Part shown: positions 38,252-50,800 of the stretch, piece after piece
Numbering within the stretch: position 1 is the stretch's first letter
Layout of the letters: the number at the start of each line of letters is the position of its first letter
Origin: Archegozetes longisetosus
Taxonomy: Eukaryota > Arthropoda > Arachnida > Sarcoptiformes > Trhypochthoniidae
Direction: 5' to 3'
Length of the DNA stretch: 64,000 bases
Assembly: GCA_018873245.2 (NCBI GenBank)
Contig: JAEMBT020000002.1
Location: forward strand, 7,972,001 to 8,036,000
Position numbers and translations under genes: made by a program
The notes under the pieces: generated by a model
Database searches by the model: none
What the model was told of the DNA's origin: nothing
The model's input: only the letters and a program-made list of their open reading frames with translations

Positions 38252-41200
38252 TTATTTTGGCCAATATTCTTCTACCGAAAGTCCCGTTTGTTGAGTTATC
38301 CAAGGGAGGAATTTAGAAACTCGAACGTATACACCAGGAACTCCAGGTTTGCCGCAATCAATACCCCAACTGATAAATAAGATAATGTCATTTTTAATAA
38401 ATAGAAATATACTTCACTCATCTTCACTCATAATTGTTTAATTGCAAATACTTTGATGCTGTTCAAACGATTAGTTAATGAACAAATTAAATACTTTTCT
38501 ATAGCTTTAATTTAATACAAGCTGTGTATGCATTCTAAAAGTTTTTTGGATTATTGAAAGGAATACGAATCAAATTGAATTCATTGGTATTCAAGTGCTA
38601 GTAATTGCCTTATGAACCAACAATCGATTACAATTAAAGTCAGTCTTTTAAACTACGCACTACATTATGAAAGTAATTTAGAACAAATTGAAAATAAAAA
38701 ACTATTTAACCTTCATCTTAAACTTGAACAAATACTTTCGGAACGATTAGATTAAGTTTAAGAATATATGAATCGCGTGCGTAAGTTTGTTGAACTCAAG
38801 TTATTGATAATGGCTGAAGCGCTTTGATCTAAAACTTCAAATAGACCGAAAATTAAAGTTTACTTACGAAACCAGTCCCGCCAGTGAATACGTTCCGTCA
38901 TTTCGATAACATACCTGTGAATAAATTAAATTATTTTATTCAATATTAGACTTCATGATCAATTACATGTTCAATCGAAGTCTTAATTGACAAATCTTTT
39001 GAAGTTTTAAAATTGTTTGAATTGTTTTGTATTTCAAACTAAGCTAAAGTTTGAAGAATGGACATTAGACGATTCAACATTAATATTTATACTGAACTGA
39101 ATGTATTTGATTCAATTCTGATCCTAATCAAATGTAGTTAATGTTAGTATATTGTTGTCGCGTAATTATTTATAAAATTTAATGAATCAAGAATCAAAGT
39201 TTTATACTATGATACACACTCGAGAACTTAGTAATTCTTGACAGCAACAAGAAAAGACGTTGCTACGCCAACTTCCTTATGTTGTCCATCAACTTGTTGC
39301 CAAATTTCATTTCTAATTTGCTTTTTACTATGTATATCAATATTTTGTAAATTTTTACTATCTTCAATATTATAGTTTGGTGGAAATCATGCCATCACAA
39401 CACATCACTTCTGGTTACTATCAACGATTATTTGAGTGTATTGTATACTACATGTTAAATGTTAGATAAGAACTAAACCTCGTTACTAAATACATGAATG
39501 CAATAGATGTACTAGTATTAAAATGCATAGATATACAAATATTTTGTATTCAGAAAAAATGCAAAGAAAGATCTTAAAAGGTTTCAATAACTTCAAATAT
39601 ATTTTCAGAATCGTCTTAGAGTAATTAAGTTTGACCAAACAGGTGAGCAGTGAAAAAAGCAACTTAATTGATATATTGATTACTTTTAGATTTAGTCCAA
39701 AAACCTCGTAACTAGTTTCAAATTACTTACAAGGGGTCCACCTCCATCTCCCTTACAGCTATCTACTCCCTTTTGTCCACCAGCGCAAATAAAGCTGTCG
39801 TGAAGTCTGAATGGACCAATTCAAATTAACCGAATTGAAAATTAGAAAAGCGCAATCAATTAATGGGTTTTACCTGAAGCGTTGTCCGAGACGTGTTCGA
39901 CGGAGTGCTTTTTGACAATCATGATTACTTAGCACAGGAAGACTTACTTCCTTCAAAATATTAGAATAACTTCCACCTTCTGTAATGAATCAATTTTCTG
40001 TATTACAAATCAAGCCAATTAAATTCAAATTGTTTTCAGAAACTAGTTTAGTAAAAATGACAAACATTTTAGGCACACATAATCAGCAATTGCCTTAATA
40101 TTTGTCTATCTAAATGACTTCCGAACGAAACTCGATTCTAGTTCTAGGCTTTAGTTCTAGAAATTCTTCCTTACTATAAGCATTCTTTCCCCATCCTGTA
40201 GTGACACATTTCAATCCATCGAAATTATCTTTATTTGCTGGTAAACAAATGCTTTCAATATTTGGTTTATATGCTACTTTTTTGTCAAGTTTGAGTAATG
40301 CGATGTCATTCCAAAGACTGTTATTCCTGAACGAGGGATGTATTATTATTGATTTCACGTTGAAGTCTTCGTGAGGCAAGAATTCAGATGTGGATTGTGT
40401 GTCCCATTCACCCAAACGGACCACTAATTTATAGTCTTTATGATATCTTTATTGATCAGCAAATAAACGAATGGATTAATTGTTTTGAGCTTTCATGTGT
40501 GTAAACGGTTTGTTTAAAGATATACTTACGCGAATGGAGAAACACAATGAGCAACAGTTAGAACATGATAGTGGTCAATTAGCACACCTCCGCATTGAAA
40601 CAAATTGGCACCGTTTTCGAACTTCAATATCGCTGCCTTCAAAATAATTGAACAAAGCTTTTAAGCTGACATTCAATAATTCAAAACTAAAATTTTAGGA
40701 TAGAAAGTCCACTGTCGTATAGTGGTAATCGAGTTGAACTTTGGGACGGAGGTCTCAAGTTTGAGCTGAACAGACACTACACTTCTTTGATGGTCATGTG
40801 TTGGCCACATATCCCCGATTATAACCGCCTCCAGCCCTACAAACTTGCCCCGTCCGCCCCAGAGAAAAACTCACTCTGTCACTGAGGCTTGAGTGAGTCT
40901 TTCGGAAGGAAGTTCGATATAGAAAATGAACGAGCGGAAAGTTTAGGGTTGATAAGCTTAAACTTTTCGTTTGAAATAGTGATATAATTTGAAAATTTCA
41001 TCATTAAAAACAGTATATAATTGAAAGAGCCAATTGAGAAATATACCTGCCAGGGCCATTCACCAAATTCAGCCTCCTGTGCATTTGATGGCGAAAGAAT
41101 CCTCTTGTTTATACCACTTGGATTTCTGATACCACACTTGTGGACATAAGGTTTCTGTGTTGAAGCTTCGGGGTCACTACAACACACGTGAAAAGTACCA

Positions 41201-41825
41201 CAAAAAGGAGGCTTATATTCTGAATCCTGAGAAGAAACTTTAGTTAGAATAGAAGAAAATACAAATGTTAGTTAAGAAAATGAAAATTTGATTACTAAAG
41301 GAACTTCTTTTTTAGGAGTTATTTTCCTGGCATCAATAATTCCTGATCCATCAGTAATAATTTTTCCGTCTTCGCACTGATAGTATGGAACACATATGCA
41401 ACCGTCTGCTCCCTATAACAAATTTCAACTTAACACTCAATTCAAATTACAAACATTTCAATCATTACAATGCTTTCATCAGTAACGCCACCGTAGTCAC
41501 TATCGTCTTCAATTGATCTTTCTGGTGGTCCATCGTTTCGAGTTGGTTTCAAATTTAACTTATCTTTTTCACTTGGACCAACTGCTGGTTTACCTAAATT
41601 AGAACTTGGCTTAGGAGGAACTCCAGCTTCTTCGTATTCTTTGTTTTCACTCGATTCACCACTTGGATAGACTCCAATAATAGTTGGATCTTCTTTTAGT
41701 CCAAGAGAGCGACCACTAAATCGACCAGAGTGTCTAGTCGAATGAACTCGCACTATGTTATGATTGGAAAAGATGAAAATGAGTAAAACTGTTATGAACC
41801 ATTTGGAGGAATTGGAATTATTCAT
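38252..41825 (-). CDS. clip-domain serine protease homolog 2 (PPAF-II type, non-catalytic)
   Basis: Nine exons in phase: 41469-41825, 41296-41412, 41047-41226, 40530-40636, 40175-40446, 39874-39979, 39731-39806, 38868-38914 and 38252-38369, giving 459 residues. A signal peptide precedes a Ser/Pro/Glu-rich linker. The clip domain reads CICVPYYQCEDGKIITDGSG, then CGTFHVCC, the pattern of group II (PPAF-II-like) clips. The S1A domain starts near CGIRNPSGINKRI and has His (TVAHC), Asp (WNDIALLKL) and GDGGGPL, so Gly replaces the catalytic Ser. In beetles and moths such proteins are prophenoloxidase-activating cofactors. One intron hosts a tRNA-derived SINE and another a short inverted-repeat element. 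It converges with homolog 1 and lies head-to-tail with homolog 3. Confidence 0.92.
39213..39440 (+). mobile_element. short inverted-repeat element (MITE), copy 2
   Basis: About 228 bp inside the protease homolog 2 intron 38915-39730. The left end TACACACTCGAGAACTTA and the right end tttgagtgta are inverse to each other, and the interior aligns with copies 1 and 3 (for example gccatcacaacacatcactt). Confidence 0.75.
40705..40920 (+). mobile_element. tRNA-derived SINE
   Basis: A GC-rich island in an AT-rich intron of protease homolog 2. The head is tRNA-like: an A-box-like tcgtatagtggtaatcgag at about 40710 is followed 30 bp on by a B-box-like ggtctcaagtttgagct. A non-tRNA body of about 150 bp rich in C and G follows. 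This layout is typical of Pol III SINEs; both boxes look decayed, so the copy is probably old. No second copy was seen in the window and the ends are approximate. Confidence 0.65.
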
Positions 41826-42989
41826 GATTCTAATAAAGCAAAGAGTCGACTCTCTCGACTAATCTTTTATTATCTTGTCTCTCCAAGTTGCAAAACAACT
41901 ACTATGTTAGAATTATTATGAGTGCGCAAAACTTTTAGTTTCGATTCAAGGTTCTTTTCTTCGAAAAAGTAAAAAACTAATCATTTGTCCTTAGAAGCAA
42001 TCCTTAATGCGGAACATTAACATTACGTCATGTCCAATAAATCTCTTGTATATTATGCGATAATTTCAACTCATTACATATTCTAAACGTTTCAGTTGAC
42101 ACTATTCACTCTCTACGTTGATAACAATTTTCAGCTTAACTTAATAAGATAAAGTCGTTCTGTAAAATTCTAGTTTGTTCATTTATAACATTTAAGTAGA
42201 TATACTTTGAGGCCTTACTCAAGTGAAAGTTTCAATTTGTTATTTGGGTTTTTACGTGTCTTGTTGAACTTTCGAAATAATGTTTGAAAGGAAAAGTGAA
42301 CAATTATTTAAGGAGAAAGTTATTAGCACCAAAATTCACTACATAATCTATTGCAACAATTTGAGTGATTCTCTTAAATTCAATTGAATTGCTAAATAAA
42401 AAATCAAATTTAATTTGTAAAAGTCACAAATTTTATTATCTGCAGATGAATAAACAAATTTTCTCTATCATCAAACAAAATTAAACCAACGCACACAAAG
42501 AAGTTTCAAACATAAATTGCTGATCAAAATACTCTAAAGGCGATGTGTAATAAATTTAATAATTGAAATTTGAGAGTATATTTGAGCGTAGATGGTGTTG
42601 TTGAAAGTAGACTCAAATAGAAACTTTAAGTAATCTTGTGGTGTTTCACTTTGAACGGCTAGAACTATGCAATTGAATTTTGAGCACATTCAAACCTTCA
42701 ACCATACAGTTGTAATAATGTGGTATATGTAATAAGGGGATTTCCAATTTTCATAACAGGATGAAATTCAATTATCAGTTCTTTATTGCTTATTTCAAAT
42801 CTATAATTGTTTGAACACTATTTTACATTGAAAGTGTTCTATCAAATTATTGTTAAATCAAATGCATTGTTACTTAAATTATAATATAAATTATGTATGA
42901 ATACATATACTTATTATTTACAAAATTAAATAAATTTTCTCAAAAAATCATTCGACTTTAAATATGAATGATTGAACCAATTTCAAAAC
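41826..42989. other. spacer between tandem protease homologs 2 and 3
   Basis: Upstream region of homolog 2 and 3' region of homolog 3 (both minus strand). AT-rich; no gene or clear repeat found. Confidence 0.5.
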
Positions 42990-45900
42990 TCAAACAGAAC
43001 TCATAGTTGTTGTGGTTGAAGAATCTTCAGATTCTTGCCTATCTTCCCTGTATTGATTTTCAGTTGAATTGTCGGTTTTAGGAAAACTACGTTCACTAAT
43101 AACACCATAGATTGTATCAATGTTTCCAACCGAACCGATAGAACCAGCGCTGAATCGCAATACAATACTATCAATCCATGGCTTCAAATAAGCCAAATTA
43201 GTGTAAACGCCTAATATGTCAAGTAAATTCGTTAGTCTATACTCGATTGAACCTATATATAAATTTTGCTTTTAAATATTAAATAATACCTGGAATACCG
43301 GGTTTTCCGCATCCGACACCCCAACTAACAAGACCAACGGCTTTCCAAATTCCTCTTATATCGCAAACTAATCCACTTCCACCATCACCTACAATGAAGA
43401 AAAGGTTTAACAATATTATTTTGGCAGATTTTCATTCAAGTAGGTAATATTTCAGAAAAGTAGGATGAGTTCTCAAAATACGAGCCTAATTGAGTTAACT
43501 CTCTTCCCCCTGACTTATTTAGACTTTTAATTTGAACAACTGATTATAAAATTGGTGGCAAACCTTCACAAGCGTCCTTTCCTAACTCTCCTCCTGCACA
43601 AACCATAGAGGGGTGGAGATGATAATTATATCCAAGTCTAGTCTTCTTCAATGCATGTTCACACTCTCCATGATTCAGAACGGGCACATCAACTTTTGTG
43701 AGTACACTCTGAAACTCTCCCTGGTGTCCGAATGAGTTTTTACCCCAACCACTAACAAAACACCGATGTCCAGCAAAGTTCTCGTGAGGTTCTGGTAGGC
43801 ATACTGGTGCGATATGAGGATATTGATTGAGATCAACTGGTGATTCCATTCTGATTAGTGCGATGTCGTTCAATAGGCTTCCGGGAAAAAATTCTGGGTG
43901 TACTATGATTTCTTGAATATATTTCTCAATGTATGGATAAAATTCGTCTTCTCGGTGTACGTCCCATTCACCTAGTCTGATTTTGAGATCTTGTGATTGA
44001 TATCTACACAAAATTATTAGTGGTATTAGTAACTTATGCTTCAAATTTTGAAATTTAACTCCAGTTCAATTAAAATCTTACTTTTTGATACAATGAGCAG
44101 CTGTTACTATAAAAAGCGGTGAAATTAAAGCTCCGCCGCAGACATAAAGACTATCAGCTGGACCCAATCGCTTGAGAATGGCCACTTGCCAGGGAAATTC
44201 ACCGAACTCGGTTGAAGATTCATGATAGTTAAGATTCTGTACTCTTCCGTGTATACCAACAGCTTGTCTTACTCCACACGTTCCGTAACTGCCATGAGAT
44301 CCAATACCATCTATAGAATGAGACGAAGGATGAGGCTTGTAGTTTGGATATACAGGTACTGGTCTTTGATGTATGGACTTTATTGGTGGGTATTCAGGTT
44401 TAACTGGAATTGGTATTTGTGAAATTACGGGTCGTGGAGGGATTTGACCATAATTATGAGCTGGATTCGAATGTTTTGTTGGAAATCCATAGCTCGCTTG
44501 AACGATCTGAGTTGGATATGCTTCAACTGGTCTTTGATATGGAGACTCATATTTGTGAGGTCTTTGTTGAGGTTTAATGTAATCATGGATTTGTTGAATT
44601 GGTGGCTGGTAGGGATTGGTTAAGCGCTTATTGAACTCAGAATGGTCTTGTATTGGAATCAGACCATTCGGGTAATTTCCTGGAATTTGATATTCAGGCA
44701 AACCTGCCAACGGAAATTCTGCTTCTGGAATGGGAGGTCGACAGCATGTTCGCAGAACACCACAGCCGTCTGAACGTACACCTAACATACGGGCTAAGAC
44801 TTCATCAGCATATTGTGGAGCAGACTATTTGGGGATAAAAATTTCAATGAGTGATTATTATATTGAATGAATCTTATATATAATTACAAATTTTATGACA
44901 CAAAGCATACATAAAAGGATTTAGTGAATTGTTTATTGATAATAGAAATATGACTTACATTGTTCATTGGCTGAGAATATGAATCATGACTACCAGAAAT
45001 TTTGAGATCATCATTACTTCTTTCGTCAAGAGGAAGATAGTCGTATTGATTAGAGCTGTGATGCTTTTGTTGATATTGAGGACGTGAGTTTGGCATTGGT
45101 ATTGAAAACTGATTGATTATTGATTGCGCGCTTTCAATATTTGGTGATTTTAAGGCCGAACTTTTGGCTGATTCACTTAAATATCCATTTTTGCACAAGT
45201 AGAATGGAACACAAATACAGCCATCGTTTGGACCAAGATTGCTGGGCTCATAGCCGAACCCTTGCTTTCTAGTGGGTTTTCCAGCTAGACTTGCAGCAAA
45301 TCCTTGAAGAGCAGCTCCGATGAACCGTTGGTCTTCAGGTCTTGAGATATGTTGCGGAGGATTTAATGGGGAATGAGAGTATCCATTTTGTAGTCCTTGA
45401 GGGTATAATTGACTCATATAATTCTGAATATCTGCCAATTCTTGTTTCTTAGGCTTTTCTTCTGAATCGTGTTTGTCATTACCGAAACCAACAATAGGTA
45501 TAAATCCTTTGATCGCTAATTTGGAGTCTTTATCGTTGATGATTCTAGCCTCGCGATCGCCTTCAAAAGAGCTGCGCTCACCTTTCTCGTCAAACAGATC
45601 ATCAAAATCAAGTGCTTTAGAACTTCTTCCTGAGTATAGCTGTTTTGGAAGAGATTCTAGGCTTTCATTTTGATTAGTCAACTGTCCAAGTGAATCTAGT
45701 TCTGTGCTGTTATTTTCATTATCAGATCTCTCGATTACTTCAGAAGTTTGTGGTGACAGTATTTCTGATTGAGTTTTTGATTCCTCTCCTGACAAGTCTG
45801 ACTGAAGATACCATCTTTGGTCACCTTTTATATAAGGTAGTATTGCCAATACGATTAAAATCAAAGACAGAATAACCAGTACAAGTTTAGAAGGTATCAT
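42990..45900 (-). CDS. clip-domain serine protease homolog 3, long proline-rich form (non-catalytic)
   Basis: Five exons in phase: 44959-45900, 44082-44824, 43564-44003, 43290-43388 and 42990-43210, giving 814 residues, far longer than its two neighbours. It starts MIPSKLVLVILSLILIVLA, a signal peptide or anchor; an upstream extension lacks an ATG. Long Ser/Asp/Glu-rich linkers lead to a clip-like segment beginning at C228 (CICVPFYLCKNGY) and closing after a long insert at CGVLRTCC. A Pro/Tyr/His-rich stretch (QRPVPVYPNYKPHP) precedes the S1A domain (EFGEFPWQVAILKR). His (VTAAHC) and Asp (LLNDIALIRM) remain, but the serine motif is GDGGSGL, so no nucleophile. It ends with an acidic Ser/Thr-rich tail. 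Fewer introns than homologs 1 and 2 suggest intron loss or an older split. It may act as an adhesive or cofactor protein. Confidence 0.9.
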
Positions 45901-46479
45901 AACTGAAACAACTTTCACTCAGACAACTTCTTTCTTCAAAAGTGTGATAGTTTTCTGCAAACAAATAAACAAATGTATGTCATCTCATCTGTTTTATAGA
46001 GTTTACGCTTTAGTTCATTCTAAAATTGAATAGTTTGACAATTTGGTAAATTATTGTTTTATAAGAAAATATGATTGTTTATTACATTAGAGAAATCAAA
46101 CTTGTGAAACATCATACAAAGTACTGAATAGGGAAGTCAAAGTTTTCCCTTTTAAGTTCATAATATTTCTATTTCACTTCATTCTAAACATCTTTTTAGA
46201 TTCAGTCTTGCGATTCATATAGACTCCAGAAATATGCCTTGCATACTATTCAAACTTATCTTAAATTACATCTCATTTTGTGGTTAAAATAATATGTATA
46301 AATCACTGACAGTTAATAACAATACTATCAGAAATCTAGAAATCAACATTTCAAATGAAATGCAATTCAAAAATAACAAACTAGTATCGGAATGACATGT
46401 GGAGCTAGAACATATTTGAAGAGTCAATTATGATATGACTAGATAAATAATAGAATGAATGATTGACAAAATCACTTAC

Positions 46480-46630
46480 AGGTAATGATGAACAGCTGCA
46501 GTAATGTGTCGTATGTGATCAAATGGATTTGAAGTTGAAACTGAAGTCTTTAAAAAGATACTCTGACAAAATGTTGAAAACTGGATAGGATAGATTTAAG
46601 CACTGCGTTTCTCAGTAACTAACTTATATA
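46480..46630 (-). promoter_or_regulatory. TATA box and probable 5' UTR exon of protease homolog 3
   Basis: On the minus strand TATATAAG (plus 46623-46630) is followed about 25-30 bp on by ctgaga, a plausible initiator near 46600. The transcript would run to a strong donor CCT/gtaagt at 46480, and an acceptor tttgcag lies at 45955-45956, 54 bp before the start codon. The implied 5' UTR intron is 45955-46479. This is pattern-based only. Confidence 0.55.
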
Positions 46631-47839
46631 CCGGTGTAACCTATGCCATCCTCATTGTCAAAAAGCGGGTCACCGCGCAAAAAACCAATCGTTGAATGAA
46701 CTTCTGGTTTACATAAGAAACATAACATTTAATAAGAATCAATGGGGAAAACCGTACTATTTTCACTCCAAGATCTAAATACTTGTTTTTCTCATGATTT
46801 AACTTTTTCTTATCTCTTCTAACTTTAAATCAACTCAAGCCATTTCTAATCTAATTTTTAAGTCTTAAATCCTTTCTAAAATTCAGTGAAACTCATTTTA
46901 TCAGTTACTGTATCAAAAATACTTTTACTAAAATGCAAAAACTTATTATCAAATTAATTCCTAAAGTTTAGTAATGTATTTTAGCTTATGGTTTCAAATC
47001 AAGTATTCATATTTTTATGTACATATCGAAGCATCATTTTAATCATAATTGTTCATGCATTTTGTTGTTTTATATATTTATGCATTTTCTCTTCATACTC
47101 GTGTATTTATATCTGAATTTAGCAATCATACAACAAATTCCAAATTGTTCCTATCACTATTTATTAAAATTAAGTAATAGTAGACACTTAAAACTCAATC
47201 CTAGATCATTAAATATTCAAGTGATGAGTTTTCGGACGCTAATTAAAAATTTCAAAAGACTTCTCATTACTATAACGAAAGATATTCTTGTACTTTTGAA
47301 CTTTAGAGACGAAAGTTTTAGAAAGTTTATCACTTTTCAAGTGATTTTGCTCATCGTAAACAATCTTAAGGGCAAACAATCGGTAACTGTGTGAAAATGA
47401 GCATTTCCGTAAAACCCAAAAAATCATTAAACGAATGGATAAGTGAATAAATTAGATACGTTTAAATTTAGTTTCAAGTTTAAGTTGGAGTCGAATCCGG
47501 TTGTGTTTTACCTACTTTTCTTAAATAGATTATTAGACAGTGTTATGCATGAAGAATGCAATCATAGGGAGGACTGATTTAGAGCTCTGACCTAAATATA
47601 GTGCTGTGGGGAAAGCCAGACAATCAAAAAGTAATTGTTGTTTATCTGATGCGTAAAATTGTAACACTGATAAACACTTTTTTGTTTTCAAACCAGATTT
47701 TTCTCAAATCCAATCAATTACTACTAGTGCTTTTATGTGCAATAGAAATAAAAACAGACAAAACAGAAATCTTTAAAAATAACTGTTTAATAAAAATCAA
47801 TTTGAATATACAATTAAATTATTAGAATATATTTTAAGA
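46631..47839. other. intergenic, no gene seen
   Basis: AT-rich region between the protease homolog 3 promoter and the 3' end of ERCC6. A 125-codon open frame at 47017-47394 is Ile/Leu/Asn/Phe-rich, matches nothing and looks like chance. Confidence 0.5.
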
Positions 47840-50800
47840 TTATCGAAATTCACTCTTAAGTTTCCAAACACCGACTTTATCAGACCTGCGATAAAAATCG
47901 CACAACTGCCAGAGTAATGATTTGAAGACAGCGCTTTGATGTGGAGCTATTTTCGACTTGAAAGCCTCGAGTAATTCTTCAGTGGTTGCTTCACCGTTAC
48001 TGTTATTAGATTGAAATGCTATATAACTTCTAATATCAGCCAAAAGAGTGTCATATTTTGAACTCAATCCAATCCCACTCAAATCACCACTAACTCCTTC
48101 AGAATCTATTGACTCTGGTTCTGATTCAAATTTGTTACGACCTTTGATGTCATTCAGTAATGAACTGCTTGATAGTCCTTCATTTGGTTCACTGTTTATT
48201 TTTCTTTTTTGGCCAAATCTTTTGTTTGCTACTGATTTCAAGCCCGACCATGAGTTCACACCTGGCTGACTGTTGAAACAAAGTTCTCGAGATCTTTTCA
48301 ACGCATTAATTGCTTGTTTTGCAACAGTTTCGGCTTCTTTTTCTGCTAACGCAAAATCAGGACTTGATGTGCACTCAATTACATCGTGCTGTAAAGCACT
48401 ATGGACTTTGGATCTTTTGAACAACTTTTTCAAAACATACTCGTCTTCAGAATTTTTCTGCTTTTCAGTTACCGTTTCTTTATAATTATCTTGTTTCACC
48501 AAATACTTTATACGTTTTCCTTCAAACTTAGCGCCTTTTTCGTGCTTTTTCTTTTTAATTTTCTTAGGATCAGACTTTGGATCAGACTTTGAATTAGAAT
48601 TTGAACCTATATTTTCACTGATTTTACTATCACTTGCTTTCATAGGACTAGTAACATCTGCATTCGAACACCGGTTATCACTTTTTTCAGTTTTATTAGA
48701 AAATTTTTCGGCAATCATTTTACTGATCATTTTAGCTTTCATTCTCAGCTCTTCAACTTTCTCAGGAGGAAGTTTTGATTTCGCAGTTGTTGTTGAAGAA
48801 GACTTCTGATTGGAATCACTAGTTCTCAACTTTTTGGCATTTGGGTTCACTTTCACTTCAGAGTCTGTTCCCGCAAATATAGCGCTCGATTCCGTGTCAT
48901 TTGAATCAGAGCCCAAAGTGAATAATTCGTGTAAATCGTTGGTTTTGAAGAATCTTCTTTGTTTCGGATCTTTGAGAACCCGATTTGTTAAGTATTGTTT
49001 GAATATCTGTCTGTGGTATATCTTTTCTTCGACAGTTCCGGCAGACAATAATCGATAAATGGTCACCTGCTTGTTTTGTCCAATACGCCAACACCTCTCT
49101 CTCGCCTGAACATCAGTGCTTGGATTCCAATCCGGATCATAGATCAAGGCTCTATTGGCACCTGTTAGATTCACGCCGATTCCTCCAACACGTGTTGTCA
49201 ACAAAAATACAAATATATTCGGATCCTATAAAGCATTTGCAAATTAACCATGTTTACTCATGAAAAGCAGAAGTTTCTTGTTACACTTCGATTTTTGGCA
49301 GGTGTAGGATTTGGGTATTGGAGAGTTGTTACCACAATGCTATGCCAATAGTTCACCTTTGTGGTAACGACATGACTACCTAGACCCTACACCATAAACC
49401 GAAGTACAACCGAATTTATAGTGTCAATACAAAAGTCATACCTCATTAAACTGTTTAATCATGGGTTGTCTCGATTGAACGGTAGTGGTCCCGTCCATCA
49501 TTAAGTACGTATAATTTCTATACTTGACAAAATTTTCAAGAATTTTCAGCATCTATCAAATCAATTAAAAGTGAATTTAAGTAAATTTCTCCAAAACAAA
49601 TTCTAAAACTTAATACTTGACGACTTTGTGTGAAAATGAGAACTTTGTGTTTCTGATTGTGCCATAATCTGAGCAAAGCATCGACAACAATCATTTTTCC
49701 GGACCTCTTGTAATATCCATAATCATCTTTTCCATCATTTAGTTCCGAATTGCGACAGAAAAGACTAGGATGATTACATATTTTGCGGATATTAATTAAT
49801 CCGACAAATATTTGAGTACTGCCTCTAATAATATCTTTAACAGAAGAGGAATCCAAATATGCTTTGTACAGATTTCTTTGTTCTTCAGTCAATCGACAGA
49901 ACAAGACCTGTTCGTTCTTTGAGGGCAATGATAGGTTAGACTTGACTTCATCCTTCATACGACGTAGTAAATAAGGTTTGATAGAGTCGCGCAAAACAGT
50001 TGCACATTTGTACGCCACTTGAATCTATACATAAATCATAACATTTCAACCAAAATATTAATATTCTATCATTTCAGTTAATTTATTCATCTCAGCAGTA
50101 CTTGAACTTGTGTTGCATTTGCATATCCGCCTTGAGTTATGGGAACTCCAAAATGTTCCATAAACACATTCAAAGTACCCAATTTTCCGGGATATACAAA
50201 ATCAAAGAGTGACCATAATTCTCGTAGATTGTTCTGAATCGGCGAACCAGAAAGGATTAGGCGGTGGGGTGTATTGAACTTTGAGCGGTTAATTGATTAA
50301 AATTAGTTTCGAGTTGAAAGATAAATGTAAAAGTAGTGACAATGGGCTACAAACCATTTTACAGGCATGTGTGACTTGTGCGTCAGGATTTCTAATTTTG
50401 TGCCCCTCATCCAGTATCACATAATGCCAGTCATAATTGAGCAAATACTTCTGATACTGACAAACGCCTGAATAAGATGTAATTAGGATACCATTCGATT
50501 TGTTAATCGCCTTAATTAATGTCTCCTAATCACAAATAGCAGAATCATTTTTCAAACTTCTTTTACTAGATTTTATGGGCAAAAATTATATATAAATGCA
50601 ACACATTCGCTAATCTACATAATTAAGGCCAACATATTATAACAAAATTCAATTATTTTCATTACTGGAGCAAAGCTTTTTGCGAAACATGCTTTTGTTA
50701 ATCACACTATCATTTAAATATGCGATAAATGCTTTATTCATACTTAAGTGGAAGTTATATAATGATTAAACAACTCATTCGTATCCAATTCAACTCATTA

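Noticed and set aside
47017-47394. 125-codon open frame in the spacer before ERCC6
   Set aside because: Composition is Ile/Leu/Asn/Phe/Ser-rich as expected of AT-rich chance frames; no domain, no splice partners, and it is not continuous with any neighbouring gene.
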